From assembly GCA_003988855.1 (NCBI GenBank), contig QYAI01000019.1:191278-255277 (forward strand): 64,000 nucleotides of DNA, written 5' to 3'. The position numbers were made by a program, and so were the translations under genes. Below the pieces are notes generated by a model. The model had not been told where the DNA came from, made no database searches, and saw only the letters and a program-made list of their open reading frames with translations. This document shows, in pieces, positions 46,456 to 58,882 of the stretch (within the stretch, counting starts at the first letter, position 1; every line of letters begins with the position of its first letter). The DNA comes from Arachnopeziza araneosa. Its lineage: Eukaryota > Ascomycota > Leotiomycetes > Helotiales > Arachnopezizaceae.

Positions 46456-47878
46456 ATGTCTGAAATTCCAAAGAAACAAAATACCCCCACCGCACCGTAA
46501 GCCAACACCACCACCCCCAAGCACCACAAAAGCGTGTTTAAATTGATAAATATATCTAGCACCCCTCAAAACACACCAGCGAATAACGCCCCCATATCTT
46601 CTCACGCGCAACAACCTGGCGTTGGCACGATCAAAGAAGGTATGCTTTCACTTTTGCCCCTCACCGAAACTTTCTTGCAAATCACTAATAATTCTTCCAG
46701 AAGAGTTCACGTCCCAAGGGAATGTCGCATCCATCTTCGCATCGAACCCGAAGCTCGTGCAAATGATTCAAGGAAAGCTTGGCTCTCTTGTTGGACGCTC
46801 ATCTGGTTATGTTGAATCCCTCCCCGCACCTGTTCGCCGCCGCGTCGCTGGTCTCAAGGGTGTGCAAAAGGAACACTCGCAGTTGGAGGCTGAATTTCAA
46901 GAAGAAGTTCTAGAATTGGAAAAGAAATACTTTGCCAAGTTCACTCCATTATACGAAAAAAGAGCCAAGATTGTTAATGGTAAGGTTGAGCCAACCGAAG
47001 CAGAAGTCAAGGCTGGTGAGGAAGATGAAGATCAAGACGAGGCCGCACCATCCGAAAAGACAGAACAGAGTGCCGATGTTGCTGGTATTCCTGAATTCTG
47101 GCTGTCGGCAATGAAGAACCAGGTTTCTTTGGCGGAGATGATCACCGATAGAGATGAAGCTGCCCTCGCAGAGTTAGTCGACGTCCGAATGGAGTATCTC
47201 GAAAAACCTGGTTTCCGTTTGATCTTCGAATTTGGCCCAAATGAGTTCTTCACCAACACAAAGATTACAAAGACATACTTCTATCAAAATGAGAGTGGTT
47301 ACGGCGGCGACTTTATCTATGATCATGCTGAGGGTGATAAAATTGACTGGAAGGCTGGCAAGGATCTGACAGTTCGGGTCGAGAGCAAGAAGCAGCGGAA
47401 TAAAAGTACAGGCCAAATTCCCATCCACTCGTGCAAATGATTAACATCCATCAGATACAAAGCAAACCCGCGTTGTTAAGAAGACAGTACCAACTGAGTC
47501 ATTCTTCAATTTCTTCTCGCCACCTAAGGCCCCTACAGATGAGGATGATGACGACGCTGCCACTGATATCGAAGAGCGACTTGAACTAGATTATCAATTG
47601 GGAGAGGACATCAAAGAGAAATTGATTCCTCGCGCCATTGATTGGTTCACTGGGGAGGCGTTGCAGTTCGAGGAGCTGGACGATGATATGGAAGAAGGTG
47701 ATTTTGAGGATGAGGATGATGAAGAAGACGATGATGTGGGTGATGATGACGATGAGGATGAATCGGATGAGGATGTAGGAAGCCCTACTTTCTACCTACG
47801 CTCTGAGCATGACTAACCATGATCTAGGATGATGCTGCGAAACCAAAGCAGGAGGCTGCTGAGTGCAAGCAGAGCTAA
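46456..47878 (+). CDS. NAP1: Nucleosome assembly protein (NAP1)
   Basis: Exons 46456-46496, 46560-46639, 46701-47405, 47455-47774 and 47828-47878, giving 398 aa. H2A-H2B histone chaperone acting in cytoplasm and nucleus, also linked to septins and mitotic events in yeast. Seen: a disordered Thr/Pro/Gln N-terminus, the long dimerisation helix (ELEKKYFAKFTPLYEKRAKI), IPEFWLSAMKN, FGPNEFFTNTKITKTYFYQ, KKTVPTESFFNFFSPPK, and an acidic tail of Asp/Glu runs. The last exon ends in CKQS, a CaaX-type prenylation box like that of other NAP1 proteins, and is reached only by splicing intron 4. Retaining that intron gives an alternative end without a Cys box. Confidence 0.95.
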
Positions 47879-48389
47879 ATCTGTTGTCCCTCTCTCCTCC
47901 ATCACAGTGACTTTCGGACGTATCTTGCACAGCGAGATGCCATCCCAATTCCTCATGACTCCTTACCGTCTACTAAGTGCCAAATGCTTTGGGTTATATC
48001 TCTTTGGCAGGCACGGTTTATTGGTGTCTCTGATCTCACGATGAGCAGAGTTTTCCGATTATCTTCTAGACTAGTTTAATCAGCTCTCGAGATTGCCTCT
48101 CCTAGGGGCTGCGCTGCATATTTCCCTTTTTGCTATGTTCTGTTGGCGTTAGCAGACATTAAAAATGATATTGAAATGCCTATACATTTCTTGAACGTAG
48201 TGATTTAATTATTTTAGCAGAGTTTTTGATAATAAGGAGACGAATTACGGAAAATGCGACAAGGCTGACAAGGCTCCAAATTTGCCCCGCGCAAATGACG
48301 CGATAAAAATTCACACCCTCCTCAAAGATACAAAAACAGTCATAGTTCCCTCAAGGTGACCGACCAACAGAACAATCAATCGATCCAGA
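47879..48389. other. Intergenic region
   Basis: 3' flank of NAP1 and promoter of the serine-biosynthesis gene. AT-rich around 48160-48250. Nothing else recognised. Confidence 0.55.
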
Positions 48390-50150
48390 ATGGCTACTCC
48401 AGCACAAAATATTACCGGTTCTCCTCATCGACTTGCTTCAGCTGTCTCTCAGAGTCTCAGCGTCTCAACGTCGCCAACTTCAACTTTTCACTCCCCACCT
48501 TCTAGCTTTGGCGGTGCTCAGTTAATAAGAAGGATGACTGCTCCTAAGATTCTAAAACCATTCGATACACAAGACATCAAAATTTTGCTCTTGGAAAATG
48601 TCAATCAGAGCGGGAAAGATATTTTGGCTTCGCAAGGATATCAAGTGGAGGCATTGAAGTCCTCTCTGCCCGAGAAAGAACTCATCGAGAAGATCCGGTA
48701 AGCCTTCTCTCCATTGGGATAGAATTTGGCCTCAATATTCAACTTAGTCACGTCCATGTTATTGGCATTCGGTCGAAAACCAAATTGAACGAACGGGTTC
48801 TTCGCGAAGCAAAAAATCTCATTGTTGTGGGGTGTTTCTGCATCGGCACTAATCAAGTTGACCTCGAGTATGCGGCTAGGCATGGAATTGCTGTCTTCAA
48901 TTCCCCCTTCGCCAACTCTAGAAGTGTCGCAGAGTTAGTTATTGCTGAAATTATCTCTTTGGCTCGTCAACTAGGAGATCGATCAAACGAATTACATAAT
49001 GGGACGTGGAATAAAGTCAGCGTAAAATGTTGGGAAGTTCGAGGCAAAACACTTGGTTCTTGCTCACTCTGTTTATTCAATCCCTCTGCTAATGAAAGAA
49101 AAAGGTATTGTTGGTTATGGCCACATAGGATCACAACTCTCAGTTCTCGCAGAGGCAATGGGAATGTCGGTGATCTACTACGATGTTCTCAATCTGATGG
49201 GCCTAGGAACTGCACGCCAGGTTTCCTCACTCCAAGACCTCCTTGCTAACGCCGACTTTGTAACCTGCCATGTTCCTGAACTACCAGAAACTAGGAACAT
49301 GATCGGAGCATCTCAGTTTGAGCAAATGAAGAATGGAAGTTATTTGATTAACGCTAGCCGTGGCACGGTAGTAGACATACCTGCTCTTATCAATGCCATG
49401 CGTAATGGGAAAATTGCTGGTGCAGCTCTAGATGTTTATCCCAGCGAGCCAGGTGGAAATGGCGACTACTTCACAAACAGCTTAAACCCATGGGCAGAAG
49501 ATCTCCGAAGTCTCAAAAACATCATCCTCACACCACACATTGGGGGAAGCACGGAAGAAGCACAGCGCGCGATTGGAGTTGAAGGTGATATCTCAACTTT
49601 TCTCTTTGTGAGATAATACTGATTCTGGTATTATAGTTAGCGAGGCTCTCGTTAGATATGTCAACTCTGGAGTGACCCTCGGATCTGTAAATCTACCAGA
49701 AGTCAACCTTCGTTCACTCACAAGCGACGAGCCAAACCACGCTAGAGTAAGTTACCTTCATAGCACCAATGATCTATTTTGCTAATAATTCCAGGTCATC
49801 TATATTCATCACAATGTACCTGGAGTTTTGAGGAAGGGTGTGTATACCTGTGCCTGGTTAACGATTCCAATTAATACAAGTAGTGAATGAAATACTTGGC
49901 GATCACAATGTTGACAAGCAAATCACTGATAACAAGGGCGATGTAGGTGTAGTCCATTTACATACAGCACTCTTTGTTAACCTGAAGTAGGTTGCTTATT
50001 TAATGGCTGATATCAGCAATGTGAATATCAACGAGATCAAGGAAATCTCTGATAGTCTGGAAGCATTGAGTTGTAAGTTGAAGTGATTGTACGGCGAAGA
50101 AAAAGAATTGACAATGGATAGCACGCATCTTAACAAGAGTCCTATACTAA
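48390..50150 (+). CDS. SER3: D-3-phosphoglycerate dehydrogenase
   Basis: Eight exons: 48390-48697, 48748-49055, 49105-49584, 49637-49746, 49795-49837, 49884-49942, 49991-50072 and 50122-50150, giving 472 aa. First committed step of serine synthesis: 3-phosphoglycerate to 3-phosphohydroxypyruvate with NAD+. Seen: a Ser/Thr-rich N-terminal extension of about 50 residues, the NAD fold GIVGYGHIGSQLSVLAEAM (spanning intron 2), VGCFCIGTNQVDL, INASRGTVVDIPAL (substrate Arg), LDVYPSEP, the catalytic His in LTPHIGGSTEEAQ, and a C-terminal ACT domain VIYIHHNVPGVL...VAYLMADISN expected to bind serine as feedback inhibitor. The last four introns are packed into the ACT domain. Donor GTTCTT of intron 2 is weak. 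Confidence 0.95.
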
Positions 50151-51107
50151 TTTAGTACTGCATATCGAACTGTGGGAGATGGATTCATTAGAAGCATTCA
50201 ACAGGAGTGAGGCGTCATGGGGTTCTGTAGACCCCTTCAACAGACATCATGCATAAAATGGTTGGAAAAATACTACGGTAGTAGCATATTCTAGAATGAG
50301 ATAGAGAATGGAATAACAATGTATTTTAACCACTCTGACTTCTATTAATGCACACGAAGACCTTGGCAAATGCCAGTGGCTCACTTCCCGGAGCAATCTC
50401 TATGAACGCTGAATGAAAAATCCTTCGTCCTGAGCTGCTTGAGATTTGAAGAATGGCAATTTGAAAATTCCTCCTGGTAGGCTGCATATCGCTGATTGCT
50501 GACACTGCTACGCGCCAGAAAGTATTTTTTAAGCCTTTCGTTCCTGCATACAGAAACTAGTGCCTACCATTGGTTCAGGTGTGTAAAGGCGGTGTAGAAG
50601 CGAGAGTTTCTCAAAAGATCCTTCTCCCTATCTCTCCGCCTACTGGGCCTTTGGAGATTAGATTCAAAGAAATGATGTTAGATCTCTCGATATGCTAGAA
50701 TATGGAGTAGTGCATGTTGTATAGAACAAAGATATGATCAATTCTGGAACTTCACATGAGAAGCCTTGCTAGAGTGAGTCTTGTTAGTCTCTCATAGGGA
50801 GTGGCTTTGATGATTCTTGGTGGATTCAGGGGCCTAGCGCCTCAGTGCATGGATGTCACGTCCAGCCTACCTTAAACAATTATTCATACCCAGAACCCTT
50901 CGATTCAGTCTCTTCATGACTTTGCTGTTTACTGCCGGCAAACAACCCAAACCAACCATCTAGAGAAACATCATAGTCTCCATCTACTTATTCCTTCTTC
51001 GAGAAGCATCAGCGCGTTTCCTTCATGGTTCTAGCTGTCCCTGAAGCCACACCTCGATCGTTCTGCCTGCGAGATCAGGATCATTTGTTTTCATCAAAGC
51101 AGCCTAC
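50151..51107. other. Intergenic region
   Basis: Nearly 1 kb between SER3 and the myosin gene. The myosin-proximal part is CT/CA-rich like a long leader. No gene, RNA or repeat recognised. Confidence 0.55.
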
Positions 51108-54100
51108 ATGGCGCACAATTACGATGTCGGCACAAAAGCGTGGCAGCCAGATGCTACGGAAGGCTGGGTAGCATCAGAACTTACCTCCAAGACAGCAAAT
51201 GGAGACAAGATAACTCTCGTCTTTAGGCTTGCTAATGGCCAGGTTGGTCTACCGATGCCTCCAAGATGGAAGCCTTTATCCTGCTACAGAATTTTTTGGA
51301 TTTAAGACTATTTACTGACATGTCGCGGATAAAACCAGACAAAGACAATCGAAACAACCGCGGACGCACTTGCAGAAGACAACAACTCCAAGCTACCCCC
51401 TTTGATGAACCCGACAATGTTAGAAGCAAGCGACGACTTGACTAATCTATCACATCTCAACGAACCGGCTGGTATGAGGCGAATTTCTCTTATTGGGTAT
51501 ACGTACTGATGAATTCTTCTCAGTCCTGCAAGCAATTCGGTTACGATACTCTCAAAAGGAGATATATACATACAGCGGGATTGTCCTGATAGCAACCAAC
51601 CCCTTTGCACGAGTGGATTCGTTGTATGTGCCAGGCATGGTCCAGGTCTATGCAGGGAAGCAACGGGCAACACAGGCACCTCATTTGTTTGCTATTGCAG
51701 AAGAGGCTTTTGCGTATGCTCCTCAGGTCTAACTGAAATGAATAGTAGCTAATTCTGTCTAGCGATATGCTGCGCAGTGGAAAGAACCAGACTGTTGTTG
51801 TATCTGGGGAGTCTGGAGCCGGCAAGACAGTTAGTGCAAAGTACATAATGCGATATTTTGCCACGAGAGAACCTCCGGACCAACCTGGAAAGCGGAAAAA
51901 TAAGGGCATGGAGTCCATGAGTGAGACCGAAGAGCAAATTCTGGCAACAAATCCGATAATGGAAGCATTTGGGAATGCAAAGACTACACGAAATGATAAC
52001 TCTTCAAGATTTGGGAAATACATTGAAATCATGTTCGACGATAAGACGAACATCATTGGTGCCAAAATCCGCACTTATCTCCTGGAGCGGTCCAGATTAG
52101 TATTTCAGCCATTAAAGGAAAGAAACTATCATATTTTCTACCAGCTTGTTGCCGGAGCTTCGGATAACGAGCGAAAAGAGCTTGATATCTTACCGGTGGA
52201 ACAGTTTAATTACCTCAACCAAGGTAGTTCCCCTACCATCGATGGTGTAGATGATAAAGCAGAGTTTGAAGCATTGAAGAAGTCTTTATCGACGATCGGG
52301 GTGGACAAAACTCAACAGTCAGAGATATTCAAACTGCTTGCCGCTTTGCTACACCTGGGAAATGTTTCTATCACGGCTTCGCGGACGGACTCTGTGTTGG
52401 CATCAACAGAGCCGTCTCTTTCGAAAGCTGCAAAGATTTTGGGTGTCGACCCCGTGGAGTTCGCCAAATGGACAGTAAAGAAACAGTTGATTACCCGAGG
52501 AGAAAAGATTACCTCAAATCTTACTCAACAACAGGCAATTGTTGTAAGGGACTCGGTTGCAAAGTTTGTATATTCGAGCCTCTTTGATTGGCTGGTGGAG
52601 AGCATCAACCGTGCCCTGGCTACTGAAGAGGTATTGAACCGCGTTCAATCTTTCATTGGGGTGCTAGACATTTACGGTTTTGAACACTTCGCCAAGAACT
52701 CCTTTGAACAATTCTGCATCAACTATGCCAATGAGAAACTCCAACAGGAATTCAATGCTCATGTGTTCAAACTGGAACAGGAGGAATACTTGAAGGAGCA
52801 AATTGACTGGACGTTTATCGACTTCTCTGACAATCAACCATGTATTGACCTCATAGAAGGGAAGTTGGGCATTCTCTCCCTCCTTGATGAGGAATCCAGA
52901 CTTCCTATGGGTTCTGATGAGCAATTTGTCACGAAACTTCACCATAATTACGCAGCTGACAAGAACAAATTCTATAAAAAGCCACGCTTCGGAAAGTCCG
53001 CTTTTACCGTCTGTCACTACGCTATTGACGTTACCTATGAGTCCGACGGCTTTATTGACAAAAATCGTGACACTGTTCCCGATGAGCACATGGCAGTTTT
53101 AAAGGCTTCTACGAATAAGTTCTTGTTGCAAGTCCTCGACGCTGCTTCAGCCGTCCGCGAGAAAGACACGGCATCTGCTTCATCTGCTTCAGTGAAGCCA
53201 GCGGCAGGTAGGAGAATAGGGGTTGCGGTAAACCGGAAGCCAACATTAGGAGGCATTTTCAAGTCTTCGTTGATCGAGCTTATGAATACTATCAACAACA
53301 CGGATGTTCACTATATCCGGTGCATCAAGCCTAATGAGAGCAAGGAGGCGTGGATGTTTGAAGGGCCGATGGTTCTGAGTCAATTGCGAGCTTGTGGTGT
53401 GCTTGAAACTGTAAGGATCAGCTGCGCTGGGTACCCAACAAGATGGACATATGAGGAATTTGCCCTCCGATATTATATGCTCGTGCCATCGACATCATGG
53501 ACATCAGAGATCCGCGCCATGGCGAATGCAATTTTGACAAAGGCTCTCGGAACGAGTAAGGGTCAGGGTCTGGACAAGTATCAGCTTGGCTTAACGAAAA
53601 TTTTCTTCCGTGCGGGAATGCTGGCTTTCCTTGAGAACCTACGTACAAATCGCCTCAATGATTGTGCTGTCATGATTCAAAAGAATTTGAAAGCACAATA
53701 TTACCGCCGCAAATACCTCGAGGCTAGGGCTTCCATCCTGCTCTTCCAATCTGTCGTCAGGGGTCATCTTGCTCGAAAACATGCTCAGGAGACACGCAAA
53801 GTGAAGGCCGCTACTACCATTCAGCGTGTGTGGCGTGGGCAAAAGGAGCGCAAAAGGTTTAACGCTATCCGCAATAATCTTATCTTGGCCCAAGCTGCGG
53901 CTAAAGGATTTTTGCGGAGAAGAGAAATCATGGATACACAACTCGGCAATGCAGCTGTCTTGATCCAGAGAGTTTGGCGATCTAGACAACAAATGAAGAG
54001 TTGGAGACAGTATAGGCGGAAGGTTACCATTATCCAGAGCTTATGGCGAGGCAAGTCTGCGCGACGTGGATACAAGAAGGTCCGAGAAGAAGCAAGAGAT

Positions 54101-56226
54101 CTTAAACAGATTTCCTATAAGCTAGAAAACAAAGTTGTTGAGCTTACACAATCGCTTGGGTCGATGAAGCGAGAAAATAAAAATCTGGTGAATCAAGTCG
54201 AGAACTACGAAAACCAAATCAAGTCCTGGAAGACCAGACACAATGCCCTCGAGACACGTTCCAAGGAATTACAGGGCGAGGCCAACCAGGCAGGTATCAC
54301 TGCTGCACGCCTTTCTGCAATGGAAGAGGATATGAAAAAACTTCAGCAGAATTTCGATGATTCTGTCGCAAACATCAAGCGACTGCAAGATGAAGAGAGG
54401 GAATTACGCGAATCCCTAAGAACGACTAGTCTCGACCTCGAAGAGTCTAAAAGAACAAGCGTAGCTCACGAAACTGATAAGGCCACTCTTCGGCAGCAAC
54501 TTGGTGAATTGCAAGACCAGCTTGAACTTGCAAAGCGTATTGTCCCACTCATGCCAACCAATGGTGAGCATATGAATGGCACTTCCACTCAGCAACCGTC
54601 AAATGGTCTTATCAATTTGGTTTCCTCGAAGAAGCCGAAACGACGAAGCGCTGGTGCCGAGACCCGTGATATTGATCGTTTCAGTGCCACTTACAATCCT
54701 CGCCCAGTATCCATGGCTGTGACTGGGACGAATCTCCATCGACAAGGCCTTCCAGGTTCCACTTTCCTGTCCAACCTTGACAATGTTGAATTCGAACTTG
54801 AGAATCTTCTTGCTGACGAAGACGGTCTCAATGAAGAGGTCACAATGGGGCTAATTCGGAATCTCAAGATCCCAGCACCAGGAACAACTCCTCCACCTAC
54901 CGACAAAGAAGTTCTTTTCCCGTCGTACTTGATCAATCTCGTGACTTCCGAAATGTGGAATAACGGTTTCGTCAAAGAATCAGAGAGATTCCTGGCAAAT
55001 GTCATGCAGTCTATTCAGCAAGAGGTCATGCAACATGATGGGGAAGAAGCCATAAATCCTGGCGCCTTTTGGCTTTCCAACGTGCACGAGATGCTTTCTT
55101 TCGTCTTCCTTGCCGAAGATTGGTATGAGGCTCAAAAGACAGATAATTACGAGTATGATCGTCTGCTTGAAATCGTCAAGCATGATTTGGAAAGTCTTGA
55201 GTTTAATATTTATCACACTTGGATGAAAGTTCTCAAGAAGAAGTTGCAAAAGATGATCATTCCCGCCATCATTGAATCGCAGTCCCTCCCTGGATTTGTT
55301 ACCAATGAGAGCAACAGGTTTCTTGGCAAACTCCTTCAGAGCAATTCTGCACCAGCTTTCAGCATGGATAATCTTCTCAGTCTATTAAACAATGTTTTCA
55401 AAGCCATGAAAGCTTATTACCTGGAGGACTCGATCATAACTCAAACTATCACTGAGCTGCTAAAACTAGTGGGCGTTACAGCTTTCAATGATCTCCTCAT
55501 GCGCAGAAATTTCTTATCCTGGAAGAGAGGGCTTCAAATCAACTATAATATTACTCGGATTGAGGAATGGTGCAAGAGTCACGATATGCCAGAAGGGACT
55601 CTACAGCTTGAGCATCTCATGGTGGGTCAATCCAAAAGCCTCAACTAGGTCAGCCGTTGTTAACAGCTTATAGCAAGCAACAAAGCTCCTTCAGTTGAAG
55701 AAAGCTACGTTGAATGATATTGAGATCATTCAAGACATCTGCTGGATGTAAGACTAGCTCCGTGCGTTCTCGACCTATTGCTAATCCTTTCATAGGCTCT
55801 CGCCCAACCAAATTCAAAAATTATTGAATCAATACCTAGTGGCCGACTACGAACAGCCCATCAATGGAGAGATCATGAAGGCCGTGGCTTCTCGGGTTAC
55901 CGAGAAAAGTGATGTTCTCCTTCTGGCTGCTGTAGACATGGATGATAGTGGCCCCTATGAGATTGCCGAGCCTCGTGTAATCACCGCTTTAGAGACATAC
56001 ACCCCTTCATGTGAGTATATTATCGCTTGATTTCTATTCCACCTCATTATGCAAATCTTGCATCGATCCATATCGAAGTTTGCCAAACTAACTCTATTTA
56101 GGGCTCCAAACACCTCGTCTGAAACGTCTTGCAGAGATCGTCTCAGCACAGGCAATTGCGCAACAGGAGAAATTCGAATACCCACCTGACAGTGATCTTA
56201 CCGACAGTGAGACCAACGGCGCTTGA
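51108..56226 (+). CDS. MYO2: Class V myosin heavy chain
   Basis: Exons 51108-51242, 51339-51471, 51524-51713, 51763-55621, 55674-55747, 55796-56010 and 56102-56226, giving 1576 aa, normal for fungal Myo2/MyoE. Actin motor that carries vesicles and organelles to the hyphal tip. Seen: SH3-like start with KAWQPDATEGWV, P-loop SGESGAGKTVSAK (about 170), switch I NDNSSRFGK, switch II LDIYGFEHF, actin-binding NNTDVHYIRCIKPNE, converter YQLGLTKIFFRAGM, about six IQ motifs (about 790-925) for calmodulin-type light chains, a coiled coil (about 930-1080), and a cargo-binding DIL/globular tail (about 1200-1550). One 3.9 kb exon holds most of the protein. It is the largest and clearest gene in the window. 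Confidence 0.97.
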
Positions 56227-56883
56227 ACGCTGAAGCCTCGATTTTCGCGGCAGCTTTTATAGAGCAAGCGGCAACCTTAATGATTTCTATTCTCCTGTAC
56301 TAATTTAACCCAACAAACGAAGATCTTTTGCCGTCAGCTCAGAGGCTTTTTGTATAACCCAAGCAAGAGTCTTGATTGTCTACGTATACTCATGTTTTAT
56401 GTGGTATTTGTGTTCGAAAGACCAGCACAGCGGATATCTAGTGCACTGTATAGATTTCCCGCCCGGCGTTGAATCGATTAAGGATATGTATGTTAGTCAG
56501 AGCGATCTTTTTTCCTTGAAAGAGCATGGATAAGGCATCGAAAATCTATCCCAGTGCTATTAGAGTAGCAGAACCTAAGCAACCACCGTCAATCTGTTAC
56601 CTCTTTTTTAGAATAAGGCGAATGGTAGTGCACTCCATATTTGATACTTTCAAACCAAGTACCCACTCATGAGGCTATGGTGAGAATTGCCGAGATTAGT
56701 TGAATTAGTTGACATGTTAGTAAAGTGGGTGGTAATCAATTTAAGTGAGTAAACTAGCGGGGAATATTCGCGACTTCATCAGTCAGTGTGCCCAGCTTCT
56801 TCTTATCGATAAGCCAGCCCCAGCCCCACCAAGGCAGAGAAAAATAATCATGAGGAACTATCAACTACGAGTTGCAACAGACT
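56227..56883. other. Intergenic region
   Basis: Between MYO2 and FAP7. AT-rich with no recognisable gene, RNA or repeat. Confidence 0.55.
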
Positions 56884-57500
56884 ATGCGATCTCGACCTAA
56901 CATTATCATCACTGGTACTCCAGGTGTTGGCAAAACAACCCATTGTGAGGTTCTTGCCGAGAACACGGGCTTAAAACACCTTTCAATCAACGACATTGTG
57001 AAGGAGAGGGGCTGTCACGACGGCTATGACGAGCAATTCAAAAGTTGGATTGTCGATGAAGATAAGGTTTGCAGTAAAATAGAAGAGTAAAGATGAAAAC
57101 TAATACTTCACAGCTGCTGGATTCAATAGAAGATGAGGTGAAGAAGGGTGGATACATCATAGACTGGCATGCTTGTGACCTTTTTCCGAAAAGCTGGATT
57201 GATCTTGTGGTGGTCCTACGTGTTGACTCCACACTCTTATATGATCGCTTAACGGCAAGGTAAGAAACCTATTCCATAACCCAATCTAGGCGCTGGGGCT
57301 AAGTGTCGTATAGAGACTATCCAGAAGCGAAGCTTCAGGAGAATTTGGACTCGGAAATAATGGAGGTGCTGCTCCAAGAAGCACGGGAATCATATGACGA
57401 AGAGATAGTGGTCGAGCTCACGAGCAACAACTCCGACGATATGGAAAGCAACATAGAGCGAATTGAGAGTTGGATCAAACAGTGGCAGAGGGATAATTAG
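56884..57500 (+). CDS. FAP7: Adenylate kinase isoenzyme 6 / ribosome assembly ATPase Fap7
   Basis: Exons 56884-57066, 57114-57259 and 57314-57500, giving 171 aa, the family length. hCINAP/Fap7 has adenylate kinase and ATPase activity and is needed for 18S rRNA 3' maturation with Rps14. Seen: P-loop ITGTPGVGKTTHCE, GLKHLSINDIVKE, GGYIIDWHACDLFP, the NMP/LID region VVVLRVDSTLLYDRL and RDYPEAKLQENLDSEI, and an acidic C-terminal helix ending WIKQWQRDN. The ATG at 56884 gives MRSRPNIIITG; the open frame above it uses no ATG. It runs tail to tail with HAM1, with 37 bp between the stop codons. Confidence 0.95.
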
Positions 57501-57537
57501 CTAGATTTCAACCCAAAAATATTCTTAGACCCGCTCG

Positions 57538-58354
57538 CTATTTCATTTCTTGTGCTTGTTGTAGCCAAACCTTGAGCTTCTCGAGTGCACGGAATCGATG
57601 AGATATTTTGTTCTTCTCAACCTTATTCATCTCGGCATATCTAATGCGTTTCAGCAAAATATATTACTCAAGGTTTAATACATACGTTCTTCCTTCATAT
57701 TCGAAGATCGGATCCCATCCTGTGGAAAGCTAATTAGATCCGCCATTGTACTATGGTATGACCAAGATAGCACTGACCGAAGTTAGGTGGTCCTCTTGCT
57801 GGAACTATTTTCCCCTAAGAATATTTATTAGACATGCAAATGATTTCGGGAAGAAATCCCACATCTGTTCGGCCTTGGAATAACACCGGCTCGTGCCCAG
57901 GTCCTTCACAGTAAGCAAAAGTGCAAATAGCTTGAGCAGATTTATCTGGGTATGCAGCGAGAAGATTGTTGAGTCCCTCGTGACCCAGTGCTTCAAGAAA
58001 CCATTTTCTACCAATTTATCAGCCTCGGCCGTCAGATGAGAATGCTGAATACATATATGGTCCCGGAAGTTCCTTTAGAGCATTGAAGCAAAGGCACGTA
58101 TCTTCAACGAGAACAGGCCCTTGAATCTATACAAGCCATGAGCATCTTCAGATCAGAATGATACGATGGTCTCAACAACGTACAACTTGCGCAGCTCTTC
58201 TGCATTTGTCTACTGAGATTTCTTCGATGGTCCCTTGAATTTCCACCATGTCCAGCGCTTGGCTCTCTAAATTTACGACTTCGCCAAGTATCGCCTTGAC
58301 TTCTATGAGTTTGATTTTATTTCCTGTAATGAAATTTAGCGTTTTGAGAGCCAT
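57538..58354 (-). CDS. HAM1: Inosine triphosphate pyrophosphatase
   Basis: Minus-strand exons 58354-58184, 58126-58053, 58007-57863, 57814-57778, 57719-57686 and 57640-57538, giving 187 aa, matching ITPA/Ham1. Hydrolyses ITP, dITP and XTP to monophosphates, keeping non-canonical purines out of nucleic acids. Seen: FITGNKIKLIEV (the TGNxxKxxE substrate loop), VEDTCLCFNAL with the metal Asp, GPYIKWFLEALGHEGL, PARGPPNFGWDPIF (joined across intron 4) and SHRFRALEKL. Two of its exons are only 37 and 34 nt. All joins close in frame and reproduce conserved family blocks. Confidence 0.95.
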
Positions 58355-58882
58355 GTTTGCCCTATATTTTGAAGTTATATCGAAGGGTTTAACCTGGAGA
58401 GCATTTTACGGATGTCGCTTACGAGTAGCAATAACAGGGAGATCCACTAAGGTTAGCTGATTGAACAAATACTTGAGTAGGTAGCATAAAGTCGAGGCTC
58501 ACTGTCAAACCCCCGCCTAATTGTCCAGAGTTAGCACTTACATTCCAAAAAAATTATAGACAGCTAGACCTTACGGGCATATAACGGGTTGTTACGACCG
58601 TCATTTCATATTATTGTAGATGAGTCATTCGAGGATGCTCAGTGTGCCACGAAATAGTTCAACCCCTAGTCGTATAGAATTACTATGGCTTCAGAGTGGC
58701 GCACCATATAATTGCTATAGATACCACCTCTTCTATTACAAGGAGAGAATATGAGAAAACGTGGAGTCACGTGTCATTCAGGCTGACTTCCCGTTCTGGC
58801 CGTGCACATTGCGCCTCTTGTCAAACCACTATCCTCTACTTCGATGTGTTCTATACCAAACTCTCTCGCGTGTATTGACGAC
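58355..58882. other. Divergent region between HAM1 and the P450
   Basis: No recognisable gene. The P450 frame remains open upstream of 58883 to 58802, but the hydrophilic MDAFHEREF start before the membrane anchor is the better choice. Confidence 0.5.
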
